A DNA stretch of 64,000 bases from SG8-4 sp964598225 (lineage in GTDB: Bacteria; Planctomycetota; Phycisphaerae; Sedimentisphaerales; Anaerobacaceae): NCBI GenBank assembly GCA_964598225.1, contig CAZRBG010000015.1, positions 23,547 through 87,546 of the forward strand, in the 5' to 3' direction. Made by a program: the position numbers and the translations under genes. Positions 33,323 through 40,788 of the stretch are shown one piece after another; positions within the stretch are counted from its first letter, which is position 1, and each line of letters starts with the position of its first letter. The notes beneath the pieces are model-generated. The model was not told the DNA's origin. It did not search any database and saw only the letters and a list, made by a program, of their open reading frames with translations.

Positions 33323-34888
33323 TTAGCTTACCTTGAGCAAATTGCAAACAGTTTTTCGCATGAGTTCTGCGCTGCCGTTGGTGCCGGTGAAAAGTTTGAA
33401 TTGGGCCATTGCCTGGTTTACGAACATTGAGATGCCGTCGATGGTTTTGGCGCCTTTGGCCGCGGCTTGCTTGAGCAGCAGAGTTTCAGCCGGGTTGTAG
33501 ACGGTGTCGAAGACGGCCATATCACTTCTAAGGGATTCAACGGGCACCGGTATAGCATCCACTTTCGGGTGCATGCCCATGCTCGTGCAGTTTATTACCA
33601 GCCTGACGTCGAGATCGCGCAATTCATCAAGCGGGGCAAACTCACAACCGAACTCGGCGGCGAGCCTCTCGGCCTTTTCGAGGGTGCGATTGTAGATTTT
33701 GACTTGGGCGCCCGCGTCGGTCAGTCCCGCCACCATCGCCCTGGAGACACCTCCCGCCCCTATAACCGCGACGGGCATGGTCTTCAAGTCGCTCCGGGTA
33801 ATTCCCATGCCGTCGCTAATCGCATCGAGAGCGCCGGCGTAATCGGTGTTGTAAGCGCTGATCCTGCCGTCAGCATCAACGATCACTGTGTTGGCCGCAC
33901 CGATCTTTTCCGCTAACGGCTCCGCGAAGCCGCCCCTTGCCCGGACGTACTCGAGGGCGCTGCCCTTGTGCGGTATCGTAACGCTGAAGCCGCGGAAATC
34001 CAGCCATTTGCGTTCGAGCGCGTTTCGCATAAAAGCGTCGAATTCGCTCTGCCCGCCCCGAACGAGCAGGGGCAGGTACAATCTGTTCATGTCCTGCTCA
34101 GCGAAGCAGGCGTTGTGAATTGCCGGGCTCAGCGAGTGCCCCACCGGGTCGGCGATCACGCCGAATAGCTCCGTCTTGGCGTCGATGCAATCCCCGCGAT
34201 ATAATTCTTTGAATTGCTCGATAGTCAACTGCCCCGGCGCAGTTGCGCTGGCCGGATCGATGCTGGCAAACGTCACGAAGCTGCCCAGTTTCTTCGCGAG
34301 GATTCTGCTGATAAGCCCGGCCTCGCCCATACAAAAAACAATCCGCTCACAGTCGGCCTCGTGCAGCAGATCGAAGGCCTCGAAGCAATCGTTGATATGA
34401 TTTGCCGTATACACCAGCTTTGGAATGGCTCTCGGCGCAGCTTCCAGTATATCACGGCATAACTTGTCGATATCATCGAATTTCGTCTCGAAATCATGTG
34501 CCGACAAGATCAGCCGGGCATCCGGACGTTCCGAGAGCGCAGCTTCAATCTTCTCCCGGCTCAGTCCGTCGAGGAAATTTTCATACTCGAAGTCCACAAA
34601 TGCCGCCCCGGACACAATCGCCTCTACGAGCACTCCAACTCGCAAGTCCCGCGGATAATCAGCCGCCCCGCCCTGCCGAGCGTCTCTACAGGTCACAATC
34701 AGCGGCATCGCTTCGGAAGAATTCTTAATCTCGCTTACCAGCCGCGAAACCATCTCGCCGCTGAGGTTCTCCAGATAATCCACCCTCAACTCGAGCATAT
34801 CCGCCCCTGCGGCTTTTGCCGCTTCAATCTGCCGTCCGGCCTGCTCGACATTCTTCGCCGCTATCGGTACTGTAACTCTCGTTTGCAT
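33323..34888 (-). CDS. aroDE: Bifunctional 3-dehydroquinate dehydratase / shikimate dehydrogenase
   Basis: A 521-residue fusion covering steps 3 and 4 of the shikimate path. Residues 1-235 are a type I dehydroquinase (LELRVDYLENLSG, SAHDFETKFDD, Lys in PKLVYTANHI, MGEAGLISRILAKKLGS, SATAPGQLTI). Residues 245-515 are AroE: GVIADPVGHSLSPAIHNA, the shikimate-binding IPHKGSALEYV, NTDYAGALDAI, the NADP loop GAGGVSRAMVAGL and FDTVYNPAETLLL. Both active sites look intact. Fusion AroDE is common in plants and some bacteria, including planctomycetes. aroB is at 42647, so shikimate genes are spread here rather than in an operon. Confidence 0.96.
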   Translation of the reverse strand: MQTRVTVPIAAKNVEQAGRQIEAAKAAGADMLELRVDYLENLSGEMVSRLVSEIKNSSEAMPLIVTCRDARQGGAADYPRDLRVGVLVEAIVSGAAFVDFEYENFLDGLSREKIEAALSERPDARLILSAHDFETKFDDIDKLCRDILEAAPRAIPKLVYTANHINDCFEAFDLLHEADCERIVFCMGEAGLISRILAKKLGSFVTFASIDPASATAPGQLTIEQFKELYRGDCIDAKTELFGVIADPVGHSLSPAIHNACFAEQDMNRLYLPLLVRGGQSEFDAFMRNALERKWLDFRGFSVTIPHKGSALEYVRARGGFAEPLAEKIGAANTVIVDADGRISAYNTDYAGALDAISDGMGITRSDLKTMPVAVIGAGGVSRAMVAGLTDAGAQVKIYNRTLEKAERLAAEFGCEFAPLDELRDLDVRLVINCTSMGMHPKVDAIPVPVESLRSDMAVFDTVYNPAETLLLKQAAAKGAKTIDGISMFVNQAMAQFKLFTGTNGSAELMRKTVCNLLKVS

Positions 34889-35049
34889 GGCTGAAATATA
34901 TAACAGCCGTTAAAAGCAAAAGCAAGACCAAATACACAAGGCATCCAATCCCGCAATCCTGTCAGAAATCCTCAGAAGACAATCAAAGTATCCCAAGGAT
35001 CAAAAGCATACAACAGCCTCTATTGACTCGACTGATAATGTCACACAAA

Positions 35050-35625
35050 TCACTCGACTGACCACGTCGGACTGGCCACATAACCAAGGAAAGCTATAAA
35101 GTAATAAAGCAGCAGGAATCCCACAATGGTTATAAGAGTATTCTTGAGTCCGGCCTTTGCCGTTAAATACCAAGGTCTGGTTACTCCCATAATTAACATT
35201 GCCGGAATAAACACCAGTCCAACGTTACCGATTGCTACAAGTAGATAATCACTGAATTCCCAATTAAACATCGCGTGTGAGAAGAACTTCGTCCTGAAGG
35301 AGATCAAACCGACTAATTCACTCACAAGGCCCATAACCGGCAATAAGAGCCATAATTCATAGGAACGGATGTCATCATTGCAGCTTTTTCTGACTTTTCG
35401 GGCAACATTTAGACATACCAGCATTGACGGCAGATACAAAAGAAAGCCTATCCATCCTGTAAAACAATTCCGTAATTTACGAATGGCAATCTCACGAGAC
35501 AATGGCGATCCAAAAGTGGAAAGAGAGGCAAGAAAGAAAAAAATAACCAAAAGAAAACCAAAAGTAATCACAGGTAGAAGCTGTTTGTTCTTCCGTGGTA
35601 TATGTTTAGTATCAGGGGACGGCAT
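35050..35625 (-). CDS. Multi-pass membrane protein of unknown function
   Basis: A 191-residue protein with about five hydrophobic helices (LLPVITFGFLLVIFFFLASL, WIGFLLYLPSMLVCLNVA, LLLPVMGLVSELVGLISF, LLVAIGNVGLVFIPAMLIMG, TIVGFLLLYYFIAFLGYVA). The ATG at 35625 follows the pseudopilin stop by two bases; an in-frame ATG at 35664 lies inside that gene and I reject it. There is no clear ribosome site, so translation may be coupled to the pseudopilin. I recognise no family. Close linkage to the pseudopilin is the only hint of role. Confidence 0.65.
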   Translation of the reverse strand: MPSPDTKHIPRKNKQLLPVITFGFLLVIFFFLASLSTFGSPLSREIAIRKLRNCFTGWIGFLLYLPSMLVCLNVARKVRKSCNDDIRSYELWLLLPVMGLVSELVGLISFRTKFFSHAMFNWEFSDYLLVAIGNVGLVFIPAMLIMGVTRPWYLTAKAGLKNTLITIVGFLLLYYFIAFLGYVASPTWSVE

Positions 35626-35627
35626 AT

Positions 35628-36404
35628 TTAGTTGGTTGCGTAGTCTTTGAAGTTCTTCATCCATTCGGGCCACGCAGGTGTGGCGGTATTTCGCCGGTCT
35701 TCGGACCAGCCGCGATACCATCTGATTTCCCAGAGCTCCTTCAATCCTATCGACCGGACGGAAAAGTCCACGAAGACACCGTTTACGGTGCCGTTGTGGC
35801 GATTGATGCAGAACGATCCCATGCTGCGATCTATGTGCGTAAAGTACCCCTGCGGCGGGCGGTCCGTCGGTCTGGGCAAAGCATCCACCCAGAGGGCGTC
35901 CACGAAGACCGGTATCTCATTACGATTGCCCGGTATGGAATTAATATTGCGCCAGTGTTTCTGCTCGCGGTCTTCGTCGCAGAGCCACCAGTTCCATCCG
36001 TAGCTGCCGTAGTCGCCCTTGACCGCCCAGCCCGGTGTGGGATATCCGTCCTCGCCGTAAACACCCCAGCCTACGAACGGGCCGCCCCGCCCGCCGGTGT
36101 CGCTGTAGAAATGATTCACCAGCGGGCAGTTCCGTATCTCCGGCTCGCGGCCGTAGTACGGCCGCATCGCATAGACCCAACTGTGCTGAGGACCGGGCGG
36201 AGATTCCTGATGAAACTTGCCGTCGAAGTCCTCCGTGTACATCGCCACAACCAGCCCCATCTGCTTGAGATTGGACTGGCAGGCGGTCTTTCCGGCCTGC
36301 GCCTTCACACGCTGCAGCGCCGGCATAAGTATGGCCAGCAGAAGTGCGATAATCGCAATCACCACTAACAGCTCGATCAACGTGAAACCTCTGCGTTTGG
36401 CCAT
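35628..36404 (-). CDS. Type II secretion-type pseudopilin (prepilin-like)
   Basis: A 258-residue prepilin-like protein: the start at 36404 has GAGGAG upstream, then the leader KRRG cut before F, followed by [20 protein letters not shown]. The body is the planctomycete form, with SNLKQMGLVVAMYTEDFDG, CPLVNHFYSD, an H-x-x-x-x-G-x-x-x-G... stretch and INRHNGTVNGVFVDFSVRS near the end. Such proteins are abundant in planctomycetes and are cut by the prepilin peptidase encoded at 28125-29306. Assembly partners are not in the window. A second example is at 61905-62732. Confidence 0.93.
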   Translation of the reverse strand: MAKRRGFTLIELLVVIAIIALLLAILMPALQRVKAQAGKTACQSNLKQMGLVVAMYTEDFDGKFHQESPPGPQHSWVYAMRPYYGREPEIRNCPLVNHFYSDTGGRGGPFVGWGVYGEDGYPTPGWAVKGDYGSYGWNWWLCDEDREQKHWRNINSIPGNRNEIPVFVDALWVDALPRPTDRPPQGYFTHIDRSMGSFCINRHNGTVNGVFVDFSVRSIGLKELWEIRWYRGWSEDRRNTATPAWPEWMKNFKDYATN

Positions 36405-36446
36405 TTGAAACTCCTCAGTCTCAGGTTTCCCTTTCAATTCCGGCAA

Positions 36447-36799
36447 TGCCGCTCCCGCATACTGCCGAACGCTATTATAACATCAGCCGCCGCTTCGTTT
36501 CAAGATTCTTCACTCAAACTGACCGTTTTGCGGTCGCGTGATGCCATAAGTGCTTCAATGGCAAGATGATAACCCTGCCTGTCGTTCCCGCGAAAGCCGG
36601 AATCCACTGTAGCCGTTACGTTCCTGGATCCCTTGCCTTCGCAGGGATGACAGCGCGAATCGGTCAGTTGGAGTCATTAAGGATTTTCCTTATTGCGAAG
36701 TGTGCGAACAAAATTGTACAAATACGCAAGCCGTCGGATCGGCGAATGATACGTTTTTGCACGCCTGAATCGAAACGACATAAGCTATGAGGTGTCTGT
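36447..36799. repeat. Intergenic region with paired dispersed palindromes
   Basis: Two palindromic units in opposite orientation, at 36581-36605 (GTCGTTCCCGC...) and 36626-36651 (GGATCCCTTGCC...), form one larger hairpin with a 20-base gap. They belong to the same family as those at 30983-31007 and 63042-63109. The rest (36652-36799) is the leader of the gene at 36800 and shows no gene. Confidence 0.7.
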
Positions 36800-37117
36800 A
36801 TGGCCTATTATCTTGTAACCGCCAGGCCCAGAGAGGGCCTTCTGAAGGATTTGCTGGAGAACCTTCGCAGAAAAGCGTACGTCTCGATGCGCCCTTTCGG
36901 CAAGGTCATGACCCATTCGCTCGAGAACGCCCGGCTTCGCGAGGACGGCTGCGCAGTGTGGGAGGAGCAGGATTACTGTTCACCGCCGCTGGCCGAGGAA
37001 AGGGCCGCCGCTTTGGATCGGTTTTTTGAGGAACTCAGGGTCATGCCCGTCAGAAAAGGAGAAGGCTGGGAAGAGATTCAGTCGCTGCCGCGGCTGTTTC
37101 CCGAACTCGAAACCTAA
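36800..37117 (+). CDS. Small conserved-looking protein of unknown function
   Basis: A 105-residue soluble protein without signal peptide or membrane segment. TGAGGTG lies before the ATG. It begins MAYYLVTARPREGLLKDLL and contains a charged middle (ENLRRKAYVSMRPFGKVMTHS) and EEQDYCSPPLAEERAAALDRFF. I recognise no family. The following gene starts 38 bases later on the same strand, so the two are probably co-transcribed. It could be a small partner of that enzyme-like protein. Confidence 0.65.
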   Translation: MAYYLVTARPREGLLKDLLENLRRKAYVSMRPFGKVMTHSLENARLREDGCAVWEEQDYCSPPLAEERAAALDRFFEELRVMPVRKGEGWEEIQSLPRLFPELET

Positions 37118-37155
37118 GCCCCGCCGGTCTCGCAGCCGGCGATAAGGAGAATGCA

Positions 37156-38445
37156 ATGGCAGAGATGAGCGTACCTCAAGGCTTTGAAGACATGCTGGAA
37201 TTCGGGCTTGTGGAGGCCCTGCTCGGCCGCCGTTCGCGACGTTTTTTCATGGGAGCGGAAATCCCCGACGGCGTGTTCGCGTACAAGTCGGCTCACGAAT
37301 CCGTGCCGCTTTCCGAATTGGAGAAGCTTCTCGTGGTAGCGGCGTGCGGGGCGAGCACGAACTGGAACAACCTGATCTATCGCGCCGCACGTTACGCGCC
37401 GCATCTGTCCAACTATGCCGGTACGGCGGGCGGGCGAACATTCCCTTCCGCGGCCGGCTTTCACACCAGCAAGACGTTCTTCACGGACGATGAAGGCGTC
37501 TATGTGCTGGACACGCGCGATGCACCGCCCTTCGATGAGGCAGATGCGAAGGACTCAGCCGACATCGATTCAATACTCAGTACTCTCCGGGGCCGCATCC
37601 GAAAGATTCAGGATGGCCGCCTGCGTATTCCTGCCGAGACGCCTTACGTGGAAGCTCATAATACCTGGGTGGTCAACCATCCGGGGACGCTGCTGGTTAT
37701 CCCGGTAGGTGATCTTGCCCAGCACGTCCTGCTGAATCTGTGCTACATGCTGCAGAACGGCCTCGTCCTCACCGACGACATTAACGGCCGCTCCATTCCG
37801 GGCATCGAGAAGTTCAGCGACATCGTGGACGTCGAGAACGTATGGCCGATCACGTTCGTCGAGCAGTGGTCTCTGTCCGAGATAACCGCCGAATTGTCCA
37901 CGAGTTGCTACGCGGGGACTCTCATGCTGGAGGCCATGGGGCTGGGCGGCTGGATGTTCAACGGCGTCGATCCGTTCAGCATGCTCGGAGCCGGCGGCGA
38001 GCCGGACGTGCCGGGACTGGGATTCCGATACGACTCAGACGACCGCTGGCCCTACCCGAATCCCACCGGCCTGCCGGGAGTCATGGAGGGCTTCTGCCCG
38101 CCGCACTATCCCGACATGCGCGCCGCCGTAGATGCGGTCTGCGAGCGCAAGTTCGGCCCGGGCGGCCCGTTCCATAAAGACACACCCGGCCCCTGGAAGG
38201 ATTCGCCGAAGGTGCGCTCGGCGGCCGAGGTCCACAGCCCCCAATTCAGGGAATGCGTTGCCCTGCAGGCACAATACGTTTTCGACACCTTCGGCAAGTT
38301 CCCCGGCACCGTCCCGTCGATCTTCGTCATGCAATACCTCCAGGCCCAACATCTTGACCTGGAATTCTACGACACCTTCTACAAACCCGGCGCCTACCAG
38401 AGTACCCACGCCCAACACATGAACCGCTGGCACCCCGAAGAATAA
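37156..38445 (+). CDS. Protein of unknown function with a possible nitroreductase-like fold
   Basis: A 429-residue soluble protein with AAGGAG before the ATG. The first 130 residues have the start of a nitroreductase/SagB-like fold: VEALLGRRSRRFFMG, ELEKLLVVAACGASTNWNN, then TAGGRTFPSAAGFHTSK; residues of about 170-290 contain VVNHPGTLLVIPVGD and MLEAMGLGGWMFNG, the latter typical of the flavoenzyme C-half. The last 100 residues are Pro/Tyr-rich (DLEFYDTFYKPGAYQSTHA). A flavin-dependent role is possible but I do not see all FMN ligands. It is paired with the small gene upstream. The exact family stays open. Confidence 0.7.
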   Translation: MAEMSVPQGFEDMLEFGLVEALLGRRSRRFFMGAEIPDGVFAYKSAHESVPLSELEKLLVVAACGASTNWNNLIYRAARYAPHLSNYAGTAGGRTFPSAAGFHTSKTFFTDDEGVYVLDTRDAPPFDEADAKDSADIDSILSTLRGRIRKIQDGRLRIPAETPYVEAHNTWVVNHPGTLLVIPVGDLAQHVLLNLCYMLQNGLVLTDDINGRSIPGIEKFSDIVDVENVWPITFVEQWSLSEITAELSTSCYAGTLMLEAMGLGGWMFNGVDPFSMLGAGGEPDVPGLGFRYDSDDRWPYPNPTGLPGVMEGFCPPHYPDMRAAVDAVCERKFGPGGPFHKDTPGPWKDSPKVRSAAEVHSPQFRECVALQAQYVFDTFGKFPGTVPSIFVMQYLQAQHLDLEFYDTFYKPGAYQSTHAQHMNRWHPEE

Positions 38446-38527
38446 GCCGTCTTATCGCTTATGTTGCACTTCGTGTGTTAGTGGCCCATAACCAGCCATT
38501 GATAGATGGCTGTCCTTAGTTGCGGAG

Positions 38528-38737
38528 CTAATTCAATACGCCAAGCAACTCCAGGATTCCGAAGCCAATGAGGCAAGGACTCACAATCTTCATCATCTTC
38601 CCAAACTTGCGATGCCACAGCTCCATCTTCTCGGGATCTTTGGGGTTGCGCGGCACCACACGGTACGCCAGCAGCAATCCATAAATCCCGCCCAAAAGCG
38701 GAATCAGTCCGCTCCACTTGTCATACAACTCAACCAT
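38528..38737 (-). CDS. Small membrane protein
   Basis: A 69-residue protein with two hydrophobic helices (LIPLLGGIYGLLLAYRVV and IVSPCLIGFGILELLGVL) joined by a charged loop (PRNPKDPEKMELWHRKFGK). AAGGAGGATTGA before the ATG overlaps the previous gene's stop, so its translation is coupled to that gene. I recognise no family. With its partner it could form a small membrane complex. Confidence 0.6.
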   Translation of the reverse strand: MVELYDKWSGLIPLLGGIYGLLLAYRVVPRNPKDPEKMELWHRKFGKMMKIVSPCLIGFGILELLGVLN

Positions 38738-38959
38738 TCAATCCTCCTTCTCTGGTCGATTACCCCACCAGGCCATGCCCCAACAAATGCCGATGCATAT
38801 CAGCGCGGCAAAAACCATTGCAACAATGTCGATTTTGTCCATATAGCCTTTGCGACTGTAGCTCCGATATGCATACAGAGCTAATCCTCCACACATGGCA
38901 ACACTAATGAGGATGACCTGTCGCCACGAAAACAGCCTTAAAGGCTTCTTCTTTTCCAT
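38738..38959 (-). CDS. Small membrane protein
   Basis: A 73-residue protein with two helices (VILISVAMCGGLALYAYRSY and IVAMVFAALICIGICWGMAW) and a basic N-terminus. Its stop TGA lies directly before the ATG of the next small membrane gene. No known family is recognised. Confidence 0.55.
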   Translation of the reverse strand: MEKKKPLRLFSWRQVILISVAMCGGLALYAYRSYSRKGYMDKIDIVAMVFAALICIGICWGMAWWGNRPEKED

Positions 38960-38995
38960 GCCTTGTCCCTCAAATAGTGATTGCGGGGACAGTCA

Positions 38996-39094
38996 CTATC
39001 TCCGTTTCCCTAAATACGTGGCTGTCCCTACCTTTTTAGGAACGCCTTCGAGGAGGTCCTGCTCCGCTTCATCGATGATCTGAACCTGCATCAT
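38996..39094 (-). pseudogene. Cut-short ParE/RelE-type toxin remnant
   Basis: A 32-residue frame starting at 39094, overlapping the antitoxin stop (ATGA). The first 17 residues MMQVQIIDEAEQDLLEG match the N-terminus of ParE/RelE-type plasmid-stabilisation toxins (usual pattern LDEAExDLLEGFRFYE). After Gly17 the frame runs into unrelated sequence (PKKVGTATYLGKRR) with words such as GGGACAGCCACG and GATAGTGACTGTCCCC that look like an inserted repeat, and stops. The rest of the toxin (about 75 residues) is gone. It is probably inactive. Confidence 0.6.
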
Positions 39095-39306
39095 GCTTTC
39101 TTCCGAATCCTGGACTTGGCCTCATTCCAGTCCGAGAACTTGGATTTGCCGTCTCGAATCCGCTGCTCCCTCGCAGACAGCACGTCGGCGTGCCACGCGG
39201 GAGATGGAACGTTCTCCGAATCACGCAGAAGATTCTCCCAGATTTCCTCGATCGCACGCAACTTCTCAGTTACCGTCATCTTATTCAGCGGTATTGACAT
39301 ATCCAT
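39091..39306 (-). CDS. Antitoxin of a ParE/RelE-type addiction module
   Basis: A 71-residue acidic protein of the putative addiction-module component family: MTVTEKLRAIEEIWENLLRD, the Trp-rich segment PSPAWHADVLSAREQRIRDG and a basic end SDWNEAKSRIRKKA that binds the toxin. The usual partner gene overlaps by four bases but is broken (38996-39094). Kept intact without its toxin, it may be a relic or may counter related toxins elsewhere. Confidence 0.75.
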   Translation of the reverse strand: MDMSIPLNKMTVTEKLRAIEEIWENLLRDSENVPSPAWHADVLSAREQRIRDGKSKFSDWNEAKSRIRKKA

Positions 39307-39464
39307 TTCAGGGCTCCAAATGTGGATATTTTACTGTATTTCCGACAATGATACAAGTCTGCGTCATCAATCACGCAACATAATATGGCATGGTCCGAAC
39401 TGATACTACATACAAATGACTAACGACAAATCATAGCCACGGAGGGCACAACGAAGTAATCCCA

Positions 39465-39545
39465 TTAGCACAAAATGTACCGGACACAATTCTCCCCTTT
39501 GAGGTCCTCGCTCGCAGTTGCTGACCAAATTATATCGAGAGCCAT
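39465..39545 (-). pseudogene. Cut-short second ParE/RelE-type toxin remnant
   Basis: A 26-residue frame from ATG 39545, overlapping the end of the upstream antitoxin by 16 bases, as in parDE pairs. The start MALDIIWSATASEDL matches the common toxin N-terminus (IVWSxxAxEDL). After Leu15 comes KGENCVRYILC from a foreign segment: the bases at 39472-39487 (GTGTCCGGTACATTTT on the minus strand) also occur at 63004-63019. The toxin is therefore cut at nearly the same place as the one at 38996-39094. Confidence 0.55.
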
Positions 39546-39715
39546 TGTTTGAGACTTTCCTTCACTTCCTGATGAGGGATAACCCGACCGGCTTTGATGT
39601 CGTCCATTCCCTTGTCAATCGCGGCAATGAACCGTATCCGTTCTTCGATATCAGCCCAGCTTACGGAATCCGGCAGTTCCTGTATCGTCTTGACGGCTAT
39701 TTCTTTTGTCGTCAT
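39530..39715 (-). CDS. Second antitoxin-like protein (RelB-type)
   Basis: A 61-residue protein: MTTKEIAVKTIQELPDSVSW, ADIEERIRFIAAIDKG and AGRVIPHQEVKESLKQWLSI, the layout of short antitoxins of the addiction-module family with the conserved AGRVIPHQEVK end. I start at 39715; a longer frame to 39751 exists but is less typical. Its toxin partner is cut short (39465-39545). Confidence 0.65.
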   Translation of the reverse strand: MTTKEIAVKTIQELPDSVSWADIEERIRFIAAIDKGMDDIKAGRVIPHQEVKESLKQWLSI

Positions 39716-39860
39716 GGCCACGTTATACAGAAAATCGTACGGCCCATGCAATTACAAAAATGGCAGACTCTGTACCCCGCCATAGGGCCATAGGGCCGCA
39801 CAAAGTCCCGCCTTTCTAAGCGAAAATACTACGGGACATCTCTAATTCTCCCGGATTTGC

Positions 39861-40478
39861 TTATTTGCCGATCAACTTTTCAACTGCGTCATACACTTTC
39901 TCGGGCTCTTCTACATCCCTGATTCGTATGCCGCTCATCGCTCGTCCCTGGCGAAAACCCGTTGCCGGGGTTGCCAGAAAGATTGTGCCAAGTCCGTACT
40001 TCCGTTGGATGATTCCGCGACGCATTGCCGTCTCGGTTATTTTGTCGTACTTTATTGTCTTGTTCTCAGCGGTCCAGAATCCCTCTGCGTATTCCAGGCG
40101 GTCTCTGAAGAATCGGTACTCCGTCTGAACATATGTTCTCTTCTTTGCAGTATAGACCAGCAAGGGAATGCCGAAAAAGAAAAGACAGCCGAAGAAGACA
40201 AACGTAAACCACGGAGGGAGCGGCAGATTTAGTGCTTTGACTGCGCCCAGGCCAAACCCGCCAAAGAATCCTGCACCCCAGACGGTAAGAAACAACTGGA
40301 TTGGCAAGAGTGACAACACAGTCACCCAACCGACAAAGCGTGGACGTAACATAAGGAGCGGCTCCCCACTATCGGATTCCTGCGCTGCTGCGTTTTGAGC
40401 TCCTGAAATCGCCGCACCACAACTCGCACAGAACCTCGCATCGTCTGCCATCTCCTTACCGCATTGACTACAAAACAT
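39861..40478 (-). CDS. Zinc-ribbon protein with two membrane helices and a PH-like domain
   Basis: A 205-residue protein with AAAGGAG before the ATG. Residues 1-22 are a zinc ribbon (MFCSQCGKEM...FCASCGAA, four Cys). Two hydrophobic segments follow (VTVLSLLPIQLFLTVWGAG and PPWFTFVFFGCLFFFGIPL). The C-terminal 100 residues (YRFFRDRLEYAEGFWTAENK, YDKITETAMRRGIIQRKYGL, LFLATPATGF) are a bacterial PH-like (YdbS/bPH2) domain. Such proteins occur near secretion and toxin genes; role unknown. Confidence 0.8.
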   Translation of the reverse strand: MFCSQCGKEMADDARFCASCGAAISGAQNAAAQESDSGEPLLMLRPRFVGWVTVLSLLPIQLFLTVWGAGFFGGFGLGAVKALNLPLPPWFTFVFFGCLFFFGIPLLVYTAKKRTYVQTEYRFFRDRLEYAEGFWTAENKTIKYDKITETAMRRGIIQRKYGLGTIFLATPATGFRQGRAMSGIRIRDVEEPEKVYDAVEKLIGK

Positions 40479-40788
40479 CTCATTCTCCTTTCCGGTTGCA
40501 CCCGACAGTGTATATGTGGTTCCGTATAAAAATCCGAAGCACGCTGATTCTATAGCAAAAGTACTCAGCGAACAAATGGTTATCTAACCGTTGACATCAC
40601 CACAGTATTAGCGTAAACTCCGTCCCCGTCCTGGTTCGCGGATCCGCCTGGCGAGTTTTTATGGCCGCCTCAAAATCTTCGGAAAACTTGACATTCAACG
40701 AGTGTATACCGCCTCAGCCAGATGTGCAAGGCTTTTCTTGACAGAAACCAATAGAATAGTGGCTATTGACTATTGGCTATGGCCAAAC
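40479..40788. other. Intergenic region with a possible gene end
   Basis: No intact gene. On the minus strand a frame ending at 40597 reads AIKTRQADPRTRTGTEFTLI (about 40690 down to 40597), which looks like the tail of some gene whose front is lost. At 40760-40780 the words TATTGACTATTGGCTATGG recur in altered form at 42291-42310 and near 63165. Confidence 0.4.

Noticed and set aside
35626..35664. Earlier start (MDEELQRLRN) for the membrane protein downstream of the pseudopilin
   Set aside because: Those codons are the pseudopilin's own last codons read in another frame.
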